DNA of 64,000 nt from Candidatus Omnitrophota bacterium (GCA_030692045.1 JAUYCX010000095.1:1-64000); one strand, 5' to 3'. Positions 7,964 to 17,188 are shown, numbered from the stretch's first letter. Notes: a model not told the origin generated them from the letters alone. A program made the numbers and translations.

Positions 7964-9096
7964 TAAATATTTCTTTAAACGGTAAAAAAGAACAAATTCA
8001 AGAAGATATAACTATCGCTAAACTTATCTTGGCTAAAAATATTAGACCAGAGGTTGTGACTGTAGAATTAAATGATAATATCATAGAAAAAAATAAATAT
8101 GCTGATGTTATCCTTAAGACAAATGACAGATTAGAATTTGTTTATTATATGGGAGGTGGGATGCCTTTTTCAAATAAGATTGCCAAGGATGTTTCCGAAT
8201 TAATTGGTCAAACACCAATAGTTAAACTTAATCGCATTGTGGAGCCATCTATGTCAGAAATCTTAGCTAAATTAGAGAACTTTAATCCAGGCGGAAGTGT
8301 AAAGGATCGGATTTGTTTTTCTATGATTGAGGATGCGGAAAAAAAGGGTTTGCTTAAAAGAGGTTCAACCATTATCGAACCAACCAGTGGCAACACAGGC
8401 ATTGGCTTAAGTATGATTTCAGCGATTAAGGGTTATAAATGCATTCTTACAATGCCAGAAACAATGAGCTTGGAAAGAATTTATATCATTAAATCATATG
8501 GTGCAGAGGTGATACTTACTTCTGGCATTGAAGGTATGAGTGGGGCAATTAAAAAGGCAGAGGAACTGCTTAAAAAAATTCCCAATAGCTTTATGCCGCA
8601 GCAGTTTAAAAATCCTGCCAACCCTGAAATTCATCGCAAAACTACTGCCCAAGAGATTTTACAGGCAACTAATGGCAATTTAGATGCCTTTGTGGCAGGG
8701 GTGGGAACGGGTGGAACAATTACAGGCGTAGGCGAGGTTTTAAAGAAGTATAACGATAAGATTAAAGTAATTGCTGTTGAACCAAAGAATAGCGCAGTTT
8801 TATCTGGAAAGCAAGCCGGCCCACATAAAATACAAGGTATCGGCGCTGGCTTTGTTCCCGAAATCTTAAATAAAAAAATCATCGATAGAATAATTCAGGT
8901 AGATGATAATGATGCCTTTAAGACTTCAAAAAGACTGGCTCAGGAGGAAGGATTATTCGTGGGCGTTTCTAGCGGCGCAGCTACTTGGGCAGCATTAAAT
9001 GTGGCTCGTGATTTAGGAAAGGGAAAAACAGTGGTTGTGGTATTGCCTGACACAGGAGAGAGATATTTTTCTATGCAACAATATTTTGAGGCGTAA
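7960..9096 (+). CDS. cysK: ThiS-like sulfur carrier fused to cysteine synthase
   Basis: Residues 1-67 form a ThiS/MoaD-like beta-grasp domain ending in GGG (65-67). From M68 a complete cysteine synthase follows, with the PLP lysine K115 in GGSVKDR, a TSGNTG substrate loop, and GTGGTITG. The enzyme would convert O-acetyl- or O-phosphoserine plus sulfide, free or carrier-bound, to cysteine. The codons for GGG read GGAGGTGGG and are followed by ATG at 8161, so the synthase might also start internally; spacing is tight. JAMM cleavage after GG could separate the parts. Fusion is seen directly; processing is inference. Confidence 0.9.
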   Translation: MINISLNGKKEQIQEDITIAKLILAKNIRPEVVTVELNDNIIEKNKYADVILKTNDRLEFVYYMGGGMPFSNKIAKDVSELIGQTPIVKLNRIVEPSMSEILAKLENFNPGGSVKDRICFSMIEDAEKKGLLKRGSTIIEPTSGNTGIGLSMISAIKGYKCILTMPETMSLERIYIIKSYGAEVILTSGIEGMSGAIKKAEELLKKIPNSFMPQQFKNPANPEIHRKTTAQEILQATNGNLDAFVAGVGTGGTITGVGEVLKKYNDKIKVIAVEPKNSAVLSGKQAGPHKIQGIGAGFVPEILNKKIIDRIIQVDDNDAFKTSKRLAQEEGLFVGVSSGAATWAALNVARDLGKGKTVVVVLPDTGERYFSMQQYFEA

Positions 9097-9325
9097 GTGA
9101 GGACATAAGTTATGGAGCTATAATTCTTAAATCTGCGACATAACTTATTTGTCCGAACTTACCCAGCACTAATTTTTGAAAGAGCACTTTATTAGAAACA
9201 AATGGTAAATTCAGTCAGTAACCAGATATTTTTGAACACTGCACTATTACAAAAATTAGTGCTGGGTTTAATTCGACCAGCAAACTTACGTTCACTAACG
9301 TTCCGTAAGTTTGGGTCTCATTAAA
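9093..9325 (+). repeat. family A composite hairpin element, copy A3
   Basis: H1 (9093-9162) has perfect GTAAGT/ACTTAC arms, GA/GA, GGAC/GTCC, a TAAGTTATG/CATAACTTA stem and a second GA/GA. H2 (9162-9266) pairs CCCAGCACTAATTTTTG with its complement around an unpaired 70-base spacer. H3 (9267-9325) ends one base before the sulfite reductase ATG. The cysK stop codon TAA is inside the first arm. Confidence 0.88.
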
Positions 9326-9326
9326 C

Positions 9327-11648
9327 ATGTTTAAATTACCTATTCAGATAAAAGAACAGATAAGTGACTACGAAAAATCCATAAAGGAATTTATGGATGG
9401 CAAGATGTCTTGGGCAAGATTTGCAGGTGTGCGTGTGCCTTGGGGCAATTACAGCCATCGGGGTGGTAAAATTTTTATGGCGAGAATCAGGATTCCGGCG
9501 GGCGTATTAACCGCCCAACAACTTAAAGGCATAGCCTTATGTAGCCAAAATTATGGCAATGGGATGCTTCATCTAACTACACGCCAAGATATCCAAATTC
9601 ACGAAGTCAAATTAGAAAATATTATCAAAATCCATCAATACTTAAAAGATTACGAGCTTTCCTCTCGAGGCGGAGGAGGTAATACCGTAAGAAATATTAC
9701 CAGCTGTCCATTAGCAGGCATCTGCGAAAGGCAAGTTTTTGATGTAAGAGAGGATGCAATTTCGCTAAGCGAATATCTTTTATCCCGCGATATTTCTTAT
9801 AATCTGCCCAGAAAATTTAAGATTGCTTTTTCCGGTTGCCAAGAGGATTGCGCAGGATGTTTAGTTAATGATATAGGTTTATTTGCTTTAAAAAATGAGG
9901 GAGTTTTAGGTTATCAGGTATTTGTAGGCGGCGGCATGGGGGCTAAGTCCAGTTTAGGAAAGCAAATAGAAGATTTTATCAAAAGAGATGATTTAGGAAA
10001 TGTTATCGTTGCCATACAAAATGTTTTTTATAAATATGGAGACAGGAGGAATAAACACCACAATCGTTTAAGATTCTTAATTGAGGATATAGGTTTTGAA
10101 TTATTTAAGGAATATTACAATAAAGAATTAAAAGAAATAAAAAATTCTGAATACATATCTTTAAGAAAAGAAAAATTCTCTTATCCAGAGGCAACAGAAG
10201 AAGAGCTACCTGAAGTTTCGGATAACGATTATAAAAAGTTTTTAGATTACAACTGCCAAGAGCAGAAACAAAGAGGTTTAATGCTTGTGAAATTAAGAAT
10301 TCCCCGAGGAGATTTAGAAAGTGAAAAGGCAGCCTCTATTAGTGATTTAGCCAATGAGTTTAAAGAAATAGAATTTAGGACTTCTCAGGAACAGAATTTA
10401 TTTGTTTGTAATCTAAGAAAAAAAGATTTATACAATTTTTATGGCAGGATAAAAAATATACTCGATGATTTTTTATGTCCAGAAACCCTGCTTGATGTTG
10501 TGGCTTGTAAGGGCTCATTAACCTGTAACTTAGGTTTATGCAATTCTCCGGGCTTAGCCAAGGAAATTGAGTTTCTGGTTAAAAGAAATTTTATTCAAAC
10601 TAATATATTCGGAAAGTTAAAGATAAAAATAAACGGCTGTCCCAACGCCTGCGGCCAGCACCCCATAGGAAATATTTCTTTGCACGGGGTTGCCCGAAGG
10701 ATTTTGGGCCGCATTGCCCCATTTTATAAACTTCTTTTAGGGGGAAGATTGGGCCTTAAGAATTCCAAATTAGCCAAGGACACAGAAATTTTGATACCTG
10801 CAAGAAATATTCCTTTATTTTTAAAAGATTTTTTAGCAAAAATAAATGAAGATATACACGAGGATACAGATATTTATAGATACATTGAAGAAAGGGCAGA
10901 GTTTTTAGCCAAGGAAATTATAGGCAAATACTCTTATGTGCCAACATATGCCCAAAATAAAGATTTTTATATTGATTGGGGTAAGAGCGAAGAGTTCTCT
11001 TTAGATGGTTTAGGGCCCGGAGAATGCGGAGCAGGTGTTTTGGATATGATTGAATCTGATTTAACAGAAGCGAAAATTGCTTTAGACCAGGCAGAAAAAG
11101 AAGATTATCACTCCCAAACTATTAAGAAGGCATTATTTTTAGCCAGCCGCGCCCTGTTGGTGGTAAAAGGAACTGACCCTAAAAATGAAGAAGAGGCATT
11201 TACTGAATTTGCAAAAAAATTTATTGAAGAAAAAATTGCTTCTGATAGCTACTCTAATATTGGAGAGTTTTTTCGCAGTATCGCAGATAATTTAAGTATA
11301 GAAGAAAGAAAAGAAAGGTTTCTTTATGCAAAAGCATTCCTTGAGCATATAAAACAGCTTTACAGAAGCATGGATTCTACTTTTAATTTTCCCAAACAAA
11401 TTCAGCAAGTAAGAATAGATAAGCCAAGCAATGTTTTGGATTTAAAGGGAACGCCCTGTCCAATAAACTATGTCAAGGCAAAATTATTTTTGGAAAATCA
11501 AGAAATAGGTGATATCATTGAAATATTCCTTGATGAGGGAGAGCCGATAAATAATGTTCCAAAAAGCTTGGAATCTGACGGCCATAAAATTCTAAGGATA
11601 GAAAAACTAAATGGTTTTTATAAGGTTGTGGTAGAGAAGAGCGCTTAA
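9327..11648 (+). CDS. siroheme sulfite/nitrite reductase with HEPN-like and TusA domains
   Basis: This 773-residue protein probably reduces sulfite to sulfide with six electrons. Two NIR_SIR repeats occupy roughly 1-510. The siroheme/4Fe-4S motif C-x5-C..C-x3-C occurs in both halves with equal spacing: C127, C133, C171, C175 and C394, C400, C438, C442. Typical single-chain assimilatory enzymes keep it only in the second half. A helical HEPN-like region (about 570-690) and a C-terminal TusA-like domain (about 704-773, TPCPIN) follow, suggesting direct sulfur hand-off. It sits after cysK and downstream of the siroheme genes. No Shine-Dalgarno is seen; the ATG abuts repeat A3. Confidence 0.85.
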   Translation: MFKLPIQIKEQISDYEKSIKEFMDGKMSWARFAGVRVPWGNYSHRGGKIFMARIRIPAGVLTAQQLKGIALCSQNYGNGMLHLTTRQDIQIHEVKLENIIKIHQYLKDYELSSRGGGGNTVRNITSCPLAGICERQVFDVREDAISLSEYLLSRDISYNLPRKFKIAFSGCQEDCAGCLVNDIGLFALKNEGVLGYQVFVGGGMGAKSSLGKQIEDFIKRDDLGNVIVAIQNVFYKYGDRRNKHHNRLRFLIEDIGFELFKEYYNKELKEIKNSEYISLRKEKFSYPEATEEELPEVSDNDYKKFLDYNCQEQKQRGLMLVKLRIPRGDLESEKAASISDLANEFKEIEFRTSQEQNLFVCNLRKKDLYNFYGRIKNILDDFLCPETLLDVVACKGSLTCNLGLCNSPGLAKEIEFLVKRNFIQTNIFGKLKIKINGCPNACGQHPIGNISLHGVARRILGRIAPFYKLLLGGRLGLKNSKLAKDTEILIPARNIPLFLKDFLAKINEDIHEDTDIYRYIEERAEFLAKEIIGKYSYVPTYAQNKDFYIDWGKSEEFSLDGLGPGECGAGVLDMIESDLTEAKIALDQAEKEDYHSQTIKKALFLASRALLVVKGTDPKNEEEAFTEFAKKFIEEKIASDSYSNIGEFFRSIADNLSIEERKERFLYAKAFLEHIKQLYRSMDSTFNFPKQIQQVRIDKPSNVLDLKGTPCPINYVKAKLFLENQEIGDIIEIFLDEGEPINNVPKSLESDGHKILRIEKLNGFYKVVVEKSA

Positions 11649-11663
11649 AGAAGGGGTGAATTA

Positions 11664-12893
11664 ATGAGTTTCATCAAAGGATTAAAATGTAGGGAATGCG
11701 CACGGGTTTACCCTAAAGAGGCTTTATATGTTTGCGAATATTGCTTTGGGCCTTTAGAGGTTGATTATGATTATGCCAAGATAAAAAAGGTTCTCAATCC
11801 CAAAGTGATAGCTAAGAGGCCAAAAAATATGTGGCGGTATCGAGAGCTTCTGCCCATAGATGGCAAGCCTACAGATGGCTTGGATTCAGGATTCACGCCT
11901 TTAATTCGCGCTAAGAATTTAGAAAAGGCTTTGGGAGTAAAGGAGCTTTATATCAAAGATGATTCAGTAAATCATCCTACACTTTCCTTTAAAGATAGGG
12001 TGGTGGCAGTTGCGCTTTCCAAGGCAAAGGAGTTTGGTTTTGATACAGTTGCCTGTGCTTCTACTGGCAATCTGGCTAATTCTGTGGCAGCTCAGAGTGC
12101 AAAGGCAAATCTTAAAAGGTATATATTTATTCCCGCAGATTTAGAATTAGGCAAAATCGTGGGAACCCTTATTTATAATCCAATTTTAGTGGCAGTGGAA
12201 GGGAATTATGACCAGGTAAACCGGCTTTGTTCGGAAATCGCTACAATTTACAAATGGGCATTTGTGAATATAAATATAAGGCCTTATTATGCCGAAGGCT
12301 CAAAGACCTACGCTTATGAAATTGCTGAACAACTCAATTTTCAACCGCCGAAGCATATTGTTGTTCCTTGCGCAGGCGGCTCACTGATTACCAAAATCTG
12401 GAAGGGCTTAAAAGAATTTCATAAATTGGGTTTTATCGATAGATGCGATACAAAAATTCATGCAGCCCAAGCCACTGGGTGCGCCCCAATTATAACTGCA
12501 TTTAAAGAAAATTCTGATGTAATTAAGCCAGTTAAGCCAAACACAATTGCCAAATCCTTAGCTATCGGTAATCCTGCAGACGGAGTTTATGCAGTGGCAA
12601 CAGTTAAAAAATCCAAAGGCTTTGCTGAAGATGTATCTGATGATGAGATTGTGCAGGCAATAAAATTATTGGCTAAAACTGAAGGGATATTTACTGAGAC
12701 AGCAGGAGGAGTTACTTTAGGCGTTACGCAGAAATTAATTAAGCAGAGAAAAATTCCTAAAGATGAATCTATTGTGGTTTGTATAACCGGCAATGGCTTA
12801 AAAACTCAAGAAGCTCTAACAGGAAGAATCGGCTCTCCTATAAAAATAAAGCCGAATCTAGCGTCGTTTGAAGAAAGCGTCCCTCGCTTTTAG
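11664..12893 (+). CDS. thrC: threonine synthase family enzyme
   Basis: This 409-residue PLP enzyme is of the threonine synthase type, normally converting O-phosphohomoserine to threonine. An N-terminal zinc ribbon (C9, C12, C24, C27) precedes the PLP lysine in LSFKDR and the phosphate-binding ACAGGS segment. It lies between sulfite reductase and the MoaD/MoeB carrier pair. A role using a carrier-bound thiol on O-phosphohomoserine, giving homocysteine, is therefore conceivable, but plain threonine synthesis is the default reading. Confidence 0.85.
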   Translation: MSFIKGLKCRECARVYPKEALYVCEYCFGPLEVDYDYAKIKKVLNPKVIAKRPKNMWRYRELLPIDGKPTDGLDSGFTPLIRAKNLEKALGVKELYIKDDSVNHPTLSFKDRVVAVALSKAKEFGFDTVACASTGNLANSVAAQSAKANLKRYIFIPADLELGKIVGTLIYNPILVAVEGNYDQVNRLCSEIATIYKWAFVNINIRPYYAEGSKTYAYEIAEQLNFQPPKHIVVPCAGGSLITKIWKGLKEFHKLGFIDRCDTKIHAAQATGCAPIITAFKENSDVIKPVKPNTIAKSLAIGNPADGVYAVATVKKSKGFAEDVSDDEIVQAIKLLAKTEGIFTETAGGVTLGVTQKLIKQRKIPKDESIVVCITGNGLKTQEALTGRIGSPIKIKPNLASFEESVPRF

Positions 12894-12918
12894 ATAAATA
12901 AAATTTAGAGGCTCGGGA

Positions 12919-12952
12919 CGATTTGCCTACTAATAGAAACTATAGCAAATCG
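12919..12952 (+). promoter_or_regulatory. hairpin next to the moaD ribosome-binding site
   Basis: CGATTTGC (12919-12926) pairs with GCAAATCG (12945-12952), and the second arm ends on the first G of the GGAGG ribosome-binding site (12952-12956) of the MoaD-like gene. It could affect translation of the carrier. There is no T tract, so it is not an intrinsic terminator. Confidence 0.45.
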
Positions 12953-12962
12953 GAGGCGAAAG

Positions 12963-13244
12963 ATGTCTATAAAAGTAAGAATACCAACACCATTGCAGAA
13001 GTTAACCCAGGATAAGTCTGAAGTGCAAGTAGAGGCTAAAGATATTCGAGAATTAATCGAAGATTTAGAAAACAATTTTCCTGGGATAAAGCAAAGAATT
13101 TGTGACGAAAAAGGAGTTTTAAGAAGGTTTATAAATATTTATGTGAATGAAGAAGACATCCGTTTCCTAAAGAAGGATAAAACGCCTCTTAAAGATGGAG
13201 ATGAGGTTTCTATTATACCGGCAATTGCCGGTGGTGCGTTATGA
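12963..13244 (+). CDS. MoaD/ThiS-family sulfur carrier with C-terminal GGAL
   Basis: This 93-residue beta-grasp protein matches the MoaD/CysO type ([14 protein letters not shown]). A mature carrier ends in GG, which is adenylated and thiocarboxylated. Here two more residues, AL, follow, as in carriers that must be trimmed by a JAMM protease; one is encoded at 2131-2529. GGAGG lies 6 nt upstream. The stop overlaps the E1 gene start, so carrier and activating enzyme are coupled. Function in cysteine or homocysteine synthesis is inferred from the neighbourhood; molybdopterin synthesis is not supported by any neighbour. Confidence 0.85.
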   Translation: MSIKVRIPTPLQKLTQDKSEVQVEAKDIRELIEDLENNFPGIKQRICDEKGVLRRFINIYVNEEDIRFLKKDKTPLKDGDEVSIIPAIAGGAL

Positions 13245-14056
13245 ATTTACGGGATGACCAAATAGAACGTTACAGTCGCCAAATAATCTTGCCAAACATT
13301 GGCGGAAAAGGACAAGAAAAACTCTTAAAAGCCAAAGTTTTAGTAATTGGCGCAGGAGGCTTAGGCTCTCCGAGCTCTCTTTATCTTGCCTCTGCTGGCA
13401 TTGGTAAGATTGGGATTGTAGATTCAGACAATGTAGAGTTAAATAATCTGCAAAGACAGATTGTTCATTCTACTAAGGAGGTAGGTAAGCCCAAAGTAGA
13501 ATCTGCAAAAGAAAGGCTAAGTGCTATAAATCCAGATGTAAAGATAGTTTCCTATAAACTTAGACTTACCTCAGAGAATATTTTAGATATTATTAAGGAC
13601 TATGATATAGTTGTGGATGGTTCAGATAACTTTCCCACGAGATATTTAGTGAATGATGCATGCGTTCTTTCAAAAAAGCCTTTATCGCATGCTGGTATAT
13701 TTAGGTTTGATGGCCAGGCAATAACAATTATTCCGAAGGTAAGTGCCTGTTACCGATGCCTATTTCCAGAGCCCCCTGCACCCGGGCTTGTACCGAGTTG
13801 TCAGGAGGCCGGTATTTTAGGCGTGGTAGCTGGCATAATGGGCACAATTCAAGCAAGTGAAGTCCTAAAATATATTTTAGGCATAGGAGATCTTTTAACT
13901 GGCAGGCTTTTAATATTTAATGGCTTAGACTCAAGCTTTAGACAAGTAAGGGTCACTAAGGACCCCAAATGTCCAGTTTGCGGAGAGCAACCTACAATCA
14001 AAAAATTGATAGATTACGAAGAGTTCTGTCAAATGAAGACGAAAGGAGTAGAATAA
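13241..14056 (+). CDS. moeB: MoeB/ThiF-family E1-like adenylyltransferase
   Basis: This 271-residue enzyme activates the C-terminus of a beta-grasp carrier as acyl-adenylate. The nucleotide loop GAGGLGSP (37-44), the SRQI segment, and two zinc CxxC pairs (CYRC and CPVC) are intact. It overlaps the MoaD-like gene by 4 bp, which identifies its likely partner. There is no C-terminal rhodanese domain, so sulfur must come from sulfide or another donor. A second paralogue is at 50841-51620. Confidence 0.9.
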   Translation: MNLRDDQIERYSRQIILPNIGGKGQEKLLKAKVLVIGAGGLGSPSSLYLASAGIGKIGIVDSDNVELNNLQRQIVHSTKEVGKPKVESAKERLSAINPDVKIVSYKLRLTSENILDIIKDYDIVVDGSDNFPTRYLVNDACVLSKKPLSHAGIFRFDGQAITIIPKVSACYRCLFPEPPAPGLVPSCQEAGILGVVAGIMGTIQASEVLKYILGIGDLLTGRLLIFNGLDSSFRQVRVTKDPKCPVCGEQPTIKKLIDYEEFCQMKTKGVE

Positions 14057-14057
14057 A

Positions 14058-14297
14058 ATGGCAAAGCAGATTATGCATTTAGTTTTTCCACAAAAGCAGA
14101 TTAAACAACCAGTAATTTATACAATGGCAAAGAGGTATAATGTTATGCCAAATATCAGAAGGGCAAGTATTACAGAAACTATCGGAGAGGTTACTTTAGA
14201 GTTAAGTGGAACAAAAGAAGATTTGGATAAGGCAAGAAAATATTTAGATAGAGTTGGTATTAAAATTGAGCCAGTAGTTGGTGATATTGTAGAATAA
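14058..14297 (+). CDS. NIL-domain protein
   Basis: This 79-residue protein is a stand-alone NIL domain, a ferredoxin-like fold found at the C-terminus of MetN and in NIL-ferredoxin proteins linked to homocysteine synthesis in anaerobes. It has no cysteines and no iron-sulfur domain of its own. It begins one base after the MoeB-like gene, so it probably belongs to the same sulfur-amino-acid operon. The exact role is unknown. Confidence 0.75.
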   Translation: MAKQIMHLVFPQKQIKQPVIYTMAKRYNVMPNIRRASITETIGEVTLELSGTKEDLDKARKYLDRVGIKIEPVVGDIVE

Positions 14298-14389
14298 TGA
14301 GCTTTTTCTTTAATTATTTTCCTTTTAAAAATTCTTGAGTTTTAAGATATGGTATGCTATTTTATGATTGAATACCCATTTGGTTAAGA

Positions 14390-15079
14390 ATGAAACGAGT
14401 TTTAATTTCCTCAATTATAATTTTGTCGTTTGTGTTATTGATTTATAATCTTGGTTATTGCCTTAAGCTTCCAAAGTGGTTTCCTTTTAATAAAGAAAAT
14501 GCTTTGGATGAATGGCAGGAGAAGATATTTAAGGGTAAGGTGTTATATGTGGTTAAGTCGCAAAGGGGAAAAGGGTATCTTTTGGCAAAAAGCGAAAAAG
14601 CCGCCTCAGGGATATTTTATAGAATTACCTTCGACCCCAGGAAGTATCCGATGATAAGCTGGAAATGGCAGGTTAATCAATTCCCCGCTAAAAATTTGGC
14701 TGCTAAATCCTCTAAGGGTTGGATTGAGAGGGATGATTATGCCGCTAGATTTTATGTAATTTTTCCTGCTTTTTATTTTATGAACACAAAATGCCTGGAA
14801 TATGTTTGGGACCAAACACAGCCAAAAGGTAAAATCTTAACCAGCCCTTATTTTAGAAATATAAAATTAATTATTACAGAATCTGGCAGTTCAAATTTGG
14901 GTAAATGGGTGTTTGTTGAGCGCAATATCGCACAAGATTTTGAAGCCGCTTTTGGCAGGCCCATTCGACAAAAAGTGAGTGCTATTGCAATAATGACCGA
15001 TGCCGATAACACCAATAGCAGCGCAGAGGCAAATTACAGTGAAATAAAAGTGGGGTATGGAAAAAATGAAAAAGAATAA
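14390..15079 (+). CDS. DUF3047 protein, exported
   Basis: A 229-residue protein with an N-terminal hydrophobic segment (about 5-24) that looks like a signal peptide or anchor. The rest matches the DUF3047 pattern, including the ISWKW core, the VWD segment and a late DADNT motif. The family fold resembles carbohydrate-binding beta sandwiches, but no function is established. A weak TTGAGT/TATTTT pair upstream may be a promoter. Its 3' end overlaps the next gene by 23 bp. Confidence 0.75.
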   Translation: MKRVLISSIIILSFVLLIYNLGYCLKLPKWFPFNKENALDEWQEKIFKGKVLYVVKSQRGKGYLLAKSEKAASGIFYRITFDPRKYPMISWKWQVNQFPAKNLAAKSSKGWIERDDYAARFYVIFPAFYFMNTKCLEYVWDQTQPKGKILTSPYFRNIKLIITESGSSNLGKWVFVERNIAQDFEAAFGRPIRQKVSAIAIMTDADNTNSSAEANYSEIKVGYGKNEKE

Positions 15080-15485
15080 TAAGAGACAATTTTTTATCTG
15101 TAACAAATTTCAAAAAAGAATTCTTTTATTGGTTTTCCTTTCGGTTCTTATTCCTGTTGTCTTAACCTGTGCTTGCCTTTATTATTTGATTTTTAATATT
15201 ATTGCCAATGAATTGGTCTTTCCCGAAGCAATAGCGTATAGCCTTATTCCTTCTGCAAAAAAAGTTATTATTATTATTTTAATCTGTGTGCCTTTTTCTC
15301 TGCTTATCACCTTCTGGTGGGCATACTATGTTTCGTATAAATTTGCTGGACCTTTAAGCAGGCTGTATCGGGAATTAGACGAGAGGATAGAAGGAAAAAC
15401 CAGGGCGCACATCCGCTTTAGAAAGGGAGATTATCTCTCTGAACTAGCTGATAAGATTAACGCACTTTTAGATAAGCTACCATAA
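15057..15485 (+). CDS. two-TM membrane protein with HAMP-like tail
   Basis: A 142-residue protein with two transmembrane segments (about 22-48 and 70-92) followed by a HAMP-like region (about 93-140: FAGPLSRLYRELDE, then LSELADKINALLDKL). No output domain follows. It resembles the membrane part of a sensor without kinase or GGDEF domain. The start overlaps DUF3047; an alternative ATG is at 15066. A similar stub is encoded at 17503-17739. Function unknown. Confidence 0.65.
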   Translation: MEKMKKNNKRQFFICNKFQKRILLLVFLSVLIPVVLTCACLYYLIFNIIANELVFPEAIAYSLIPSAKKVIIIILICVPFSLLITFWWAYYVSYKFAGPLSRLYRELDERIEGKTRAHIRFRKGDYLSELADKINALLDKLP

Positions 15486-15522
15486 AAAAGCAAATTCTAT
15501 CACTTCCTTCAATTCATAATAA

Positions 15523-16500
15523 ATGGGTATAGTGCTAATAGTTCTGACCTTGATTATGGCCGGATATATTGGCTGGGCCATTGGCGCAAATGATGCGGCA
15601 AATTGCGTTGGTGCAGATATTGGTTCAGGCAAGATGACCGTTAGTCAGGGGATAATTATAACCTGTATTTTTAGTTTTTTAGGCGCAGTGCTTTTGGGTT
15701 CAAGGGTAATCAAGACAGTTGGCAAAGGCATTGTTCCTTTAGATAAGTTAGATCCCAATATAGGTATTTTAGTGGCACTGGCTGCCTGTTTTGGCGCAGG
15801 TACATGGGTACTTGTTGCTACGCTTAGGGGTTTGCCAGTTTCAACGAGCCATTCAATAGTCGGTGCTGTGGCAGGAGCTGGCTTAGCAATTGGCGCACCG
15901 GTAATCTGGAAGAAACTCTTAGATATTTTTATTTGCTGGGTCCTTACACCGATTGGCTCAGGGATAATTTCTTATATTTTATATAAGCCTTTTAGAAGAA
16001 TCTTTTATTATGTAGTTCCCCGGAGATTCAATGATGCGGTTATAATATTTTTTATATTCGCCACGAGCATTTATTTAGCTTTTACTTGGGGAGCAAATGA
16101 TGTGGCAAATGCCACAGGAGTAATTACAGGCGCTAAGATATTGACTCCAAATCAAGCTGCGGTTTTTGGTTCTATCGCCATTATAATTGGCATCATAACT
16201 TTTGGTCGAAAAGTTATTCAGACGGTCGGGTTTGGTATTACTCGTTTAGCGCCCCTAATGGCAATTGTGGCTGAGTTGTCGAGTGGTTTAAATGTGCATT
16301 TATACACGATATTTGGTATACCAGTTTCAACCAGCCATTCAATTGTGGGCGCAGTTGTGGGAGTAGGTTTAGTTAAGGGCATTAGAATGGTAAACAAAAA
16401 AATGGTCAGGGAAATTGTTTTTGCTTGGAGCCTGACACCCTTTGCCAGCGGCGCAATGTCATTTTTAACTATTAAATTATTGAGGTTGTTTATCAAATAA
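15523..16500 (+). CDS. pit: PiT-family phosphate permease
   Basis: A 325-residue integral membrane protein with both PiT signature repeats (GANDAANCVG near the N-terminus, GANDVANATG in the second half) and duplicated PVSTSHSIVGA segments. The DUF47/PhoU-like gene 20 bp downstream is the classic Pit partner, so phosphate uptake by cation symport is likely. It is clearly different from the permease at 1172, which lies in the sulfur cluster. Confidence 0.9.
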   Translation: MGIVLIVLTLIMAGYIGWAIGANDAANCVGADIGSGKMTVSQGIIITCIFSFLGAVLLGSRVIKTVGKGIVPLDKLDPNIGILVALAACFGAGTWVLVATLRGLPVSTSHSIVGAVAGAGLAIGAPVIWKKLLDIFICWVLTPIGSGIISYILYKPFRRIFYYVVPRRFNDAVIIFFIFATSIYLAFTWGANDVANATGVITGAKILTPNQAAVFGSIAIIIGIITFGRKVIQTVGFGITRLAPLMAIVAELSSGLNVHLYTIFGIPVSTSHSIVGAVVGVGLVKGIRMVNKKMVREIVFAWSLTPFASGAMSFLTIKLLRLFIK

Positions 16501-16519
16501 GAAAGGGAAGGAGATTAAA

Positions 16520-17188
16520 ATGAAAGAATCCAGAAATATATTGGGTTGGTTAGGTATGAAACAGGAAGAGCTTGTTTTAGAAGATGCAAAAAAACATGTG
16601 GAAGTTACCTACCAAACTGTGGAATGGTTTAAGAAGGCAGTTTTGGCGTATATATCAGGAGATATACAAGCGAAAACAGAAGCGATAGAGAAAGTTCGAG
16701 TTTGTGAACGACAAGCCGACGAATTCAGGTCAAAGATGGTTGATGAATTGTCTGAAGGACTGCTTGTTCCGCCTGATAGAGAAGATTTGATGCATTTTGT
16801 TAAATCTTTGGATAGGATTGCTGATTGGACTAATGGCGCAGCCAGAATCTTGGATTTTATAAAGGAAAAACTTCCTCAGCCAATCTTAGATGAACTTTCC
16901 ATAGCTGTAGACATAATTTTTAGTTCTATTTCTAAATTAAAGGATGGCATACAGTCGGTTATGAAAAATGAGCTCAAGCAGGCAATAGCAGATTGTAATG
17001 AGGTTGATGCTTATGAAACCAAGGCTGACGACCAGAAAAAGGTATTGATTGAGTCAATAATTGAAGCAAAATTAGATGCACCCACGCTTTTACTTTCTTA
17101 TCAATTGGCTGAATATATGGAAGGCGTTACGGATAAAATAGAGGATGCTGCCGATTTTATTAAGGTTGTTGCCATTAAATCAAAATAA
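16520..17188 (+). CDS. DUF47 (PhoU-like) regulator of Pit
   Basis: A 222-residue all-helical DUF47 protein, probably a dimeric cytoplasmic partner that modulates the Pit permease encoded just upstream. The PhoU-like E/D-rich helices (CERQADEFRSKM and DEVDAYETKADD-type segments, the latter beginning NEVDAYE) are visible. A good GGAGAT ribosome-binding site precedes the ATG. Assignment rests on helix pattern and the pit-DUF47 pairing. Confidence 0.85.
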   Translation: MKESRNILGWLGMKQEELVLEDAKKHVEVTYQTVEWFKKAVLAYISGDIQAKTEAIEKVRVCERQADEFRSKMVDELSEGLLVPPDREDLMHFVKSLDRIADWTNGAARILDFIKEKLPQPILDELSIAVDIIFSSISKLKDGIQSVMKNELKQAIADCNEVDAYETKADDQKKVLIESIIEAKLDAPTLLLSYQLAEYMEGVTDKIEDAADFIKVVAIKSK

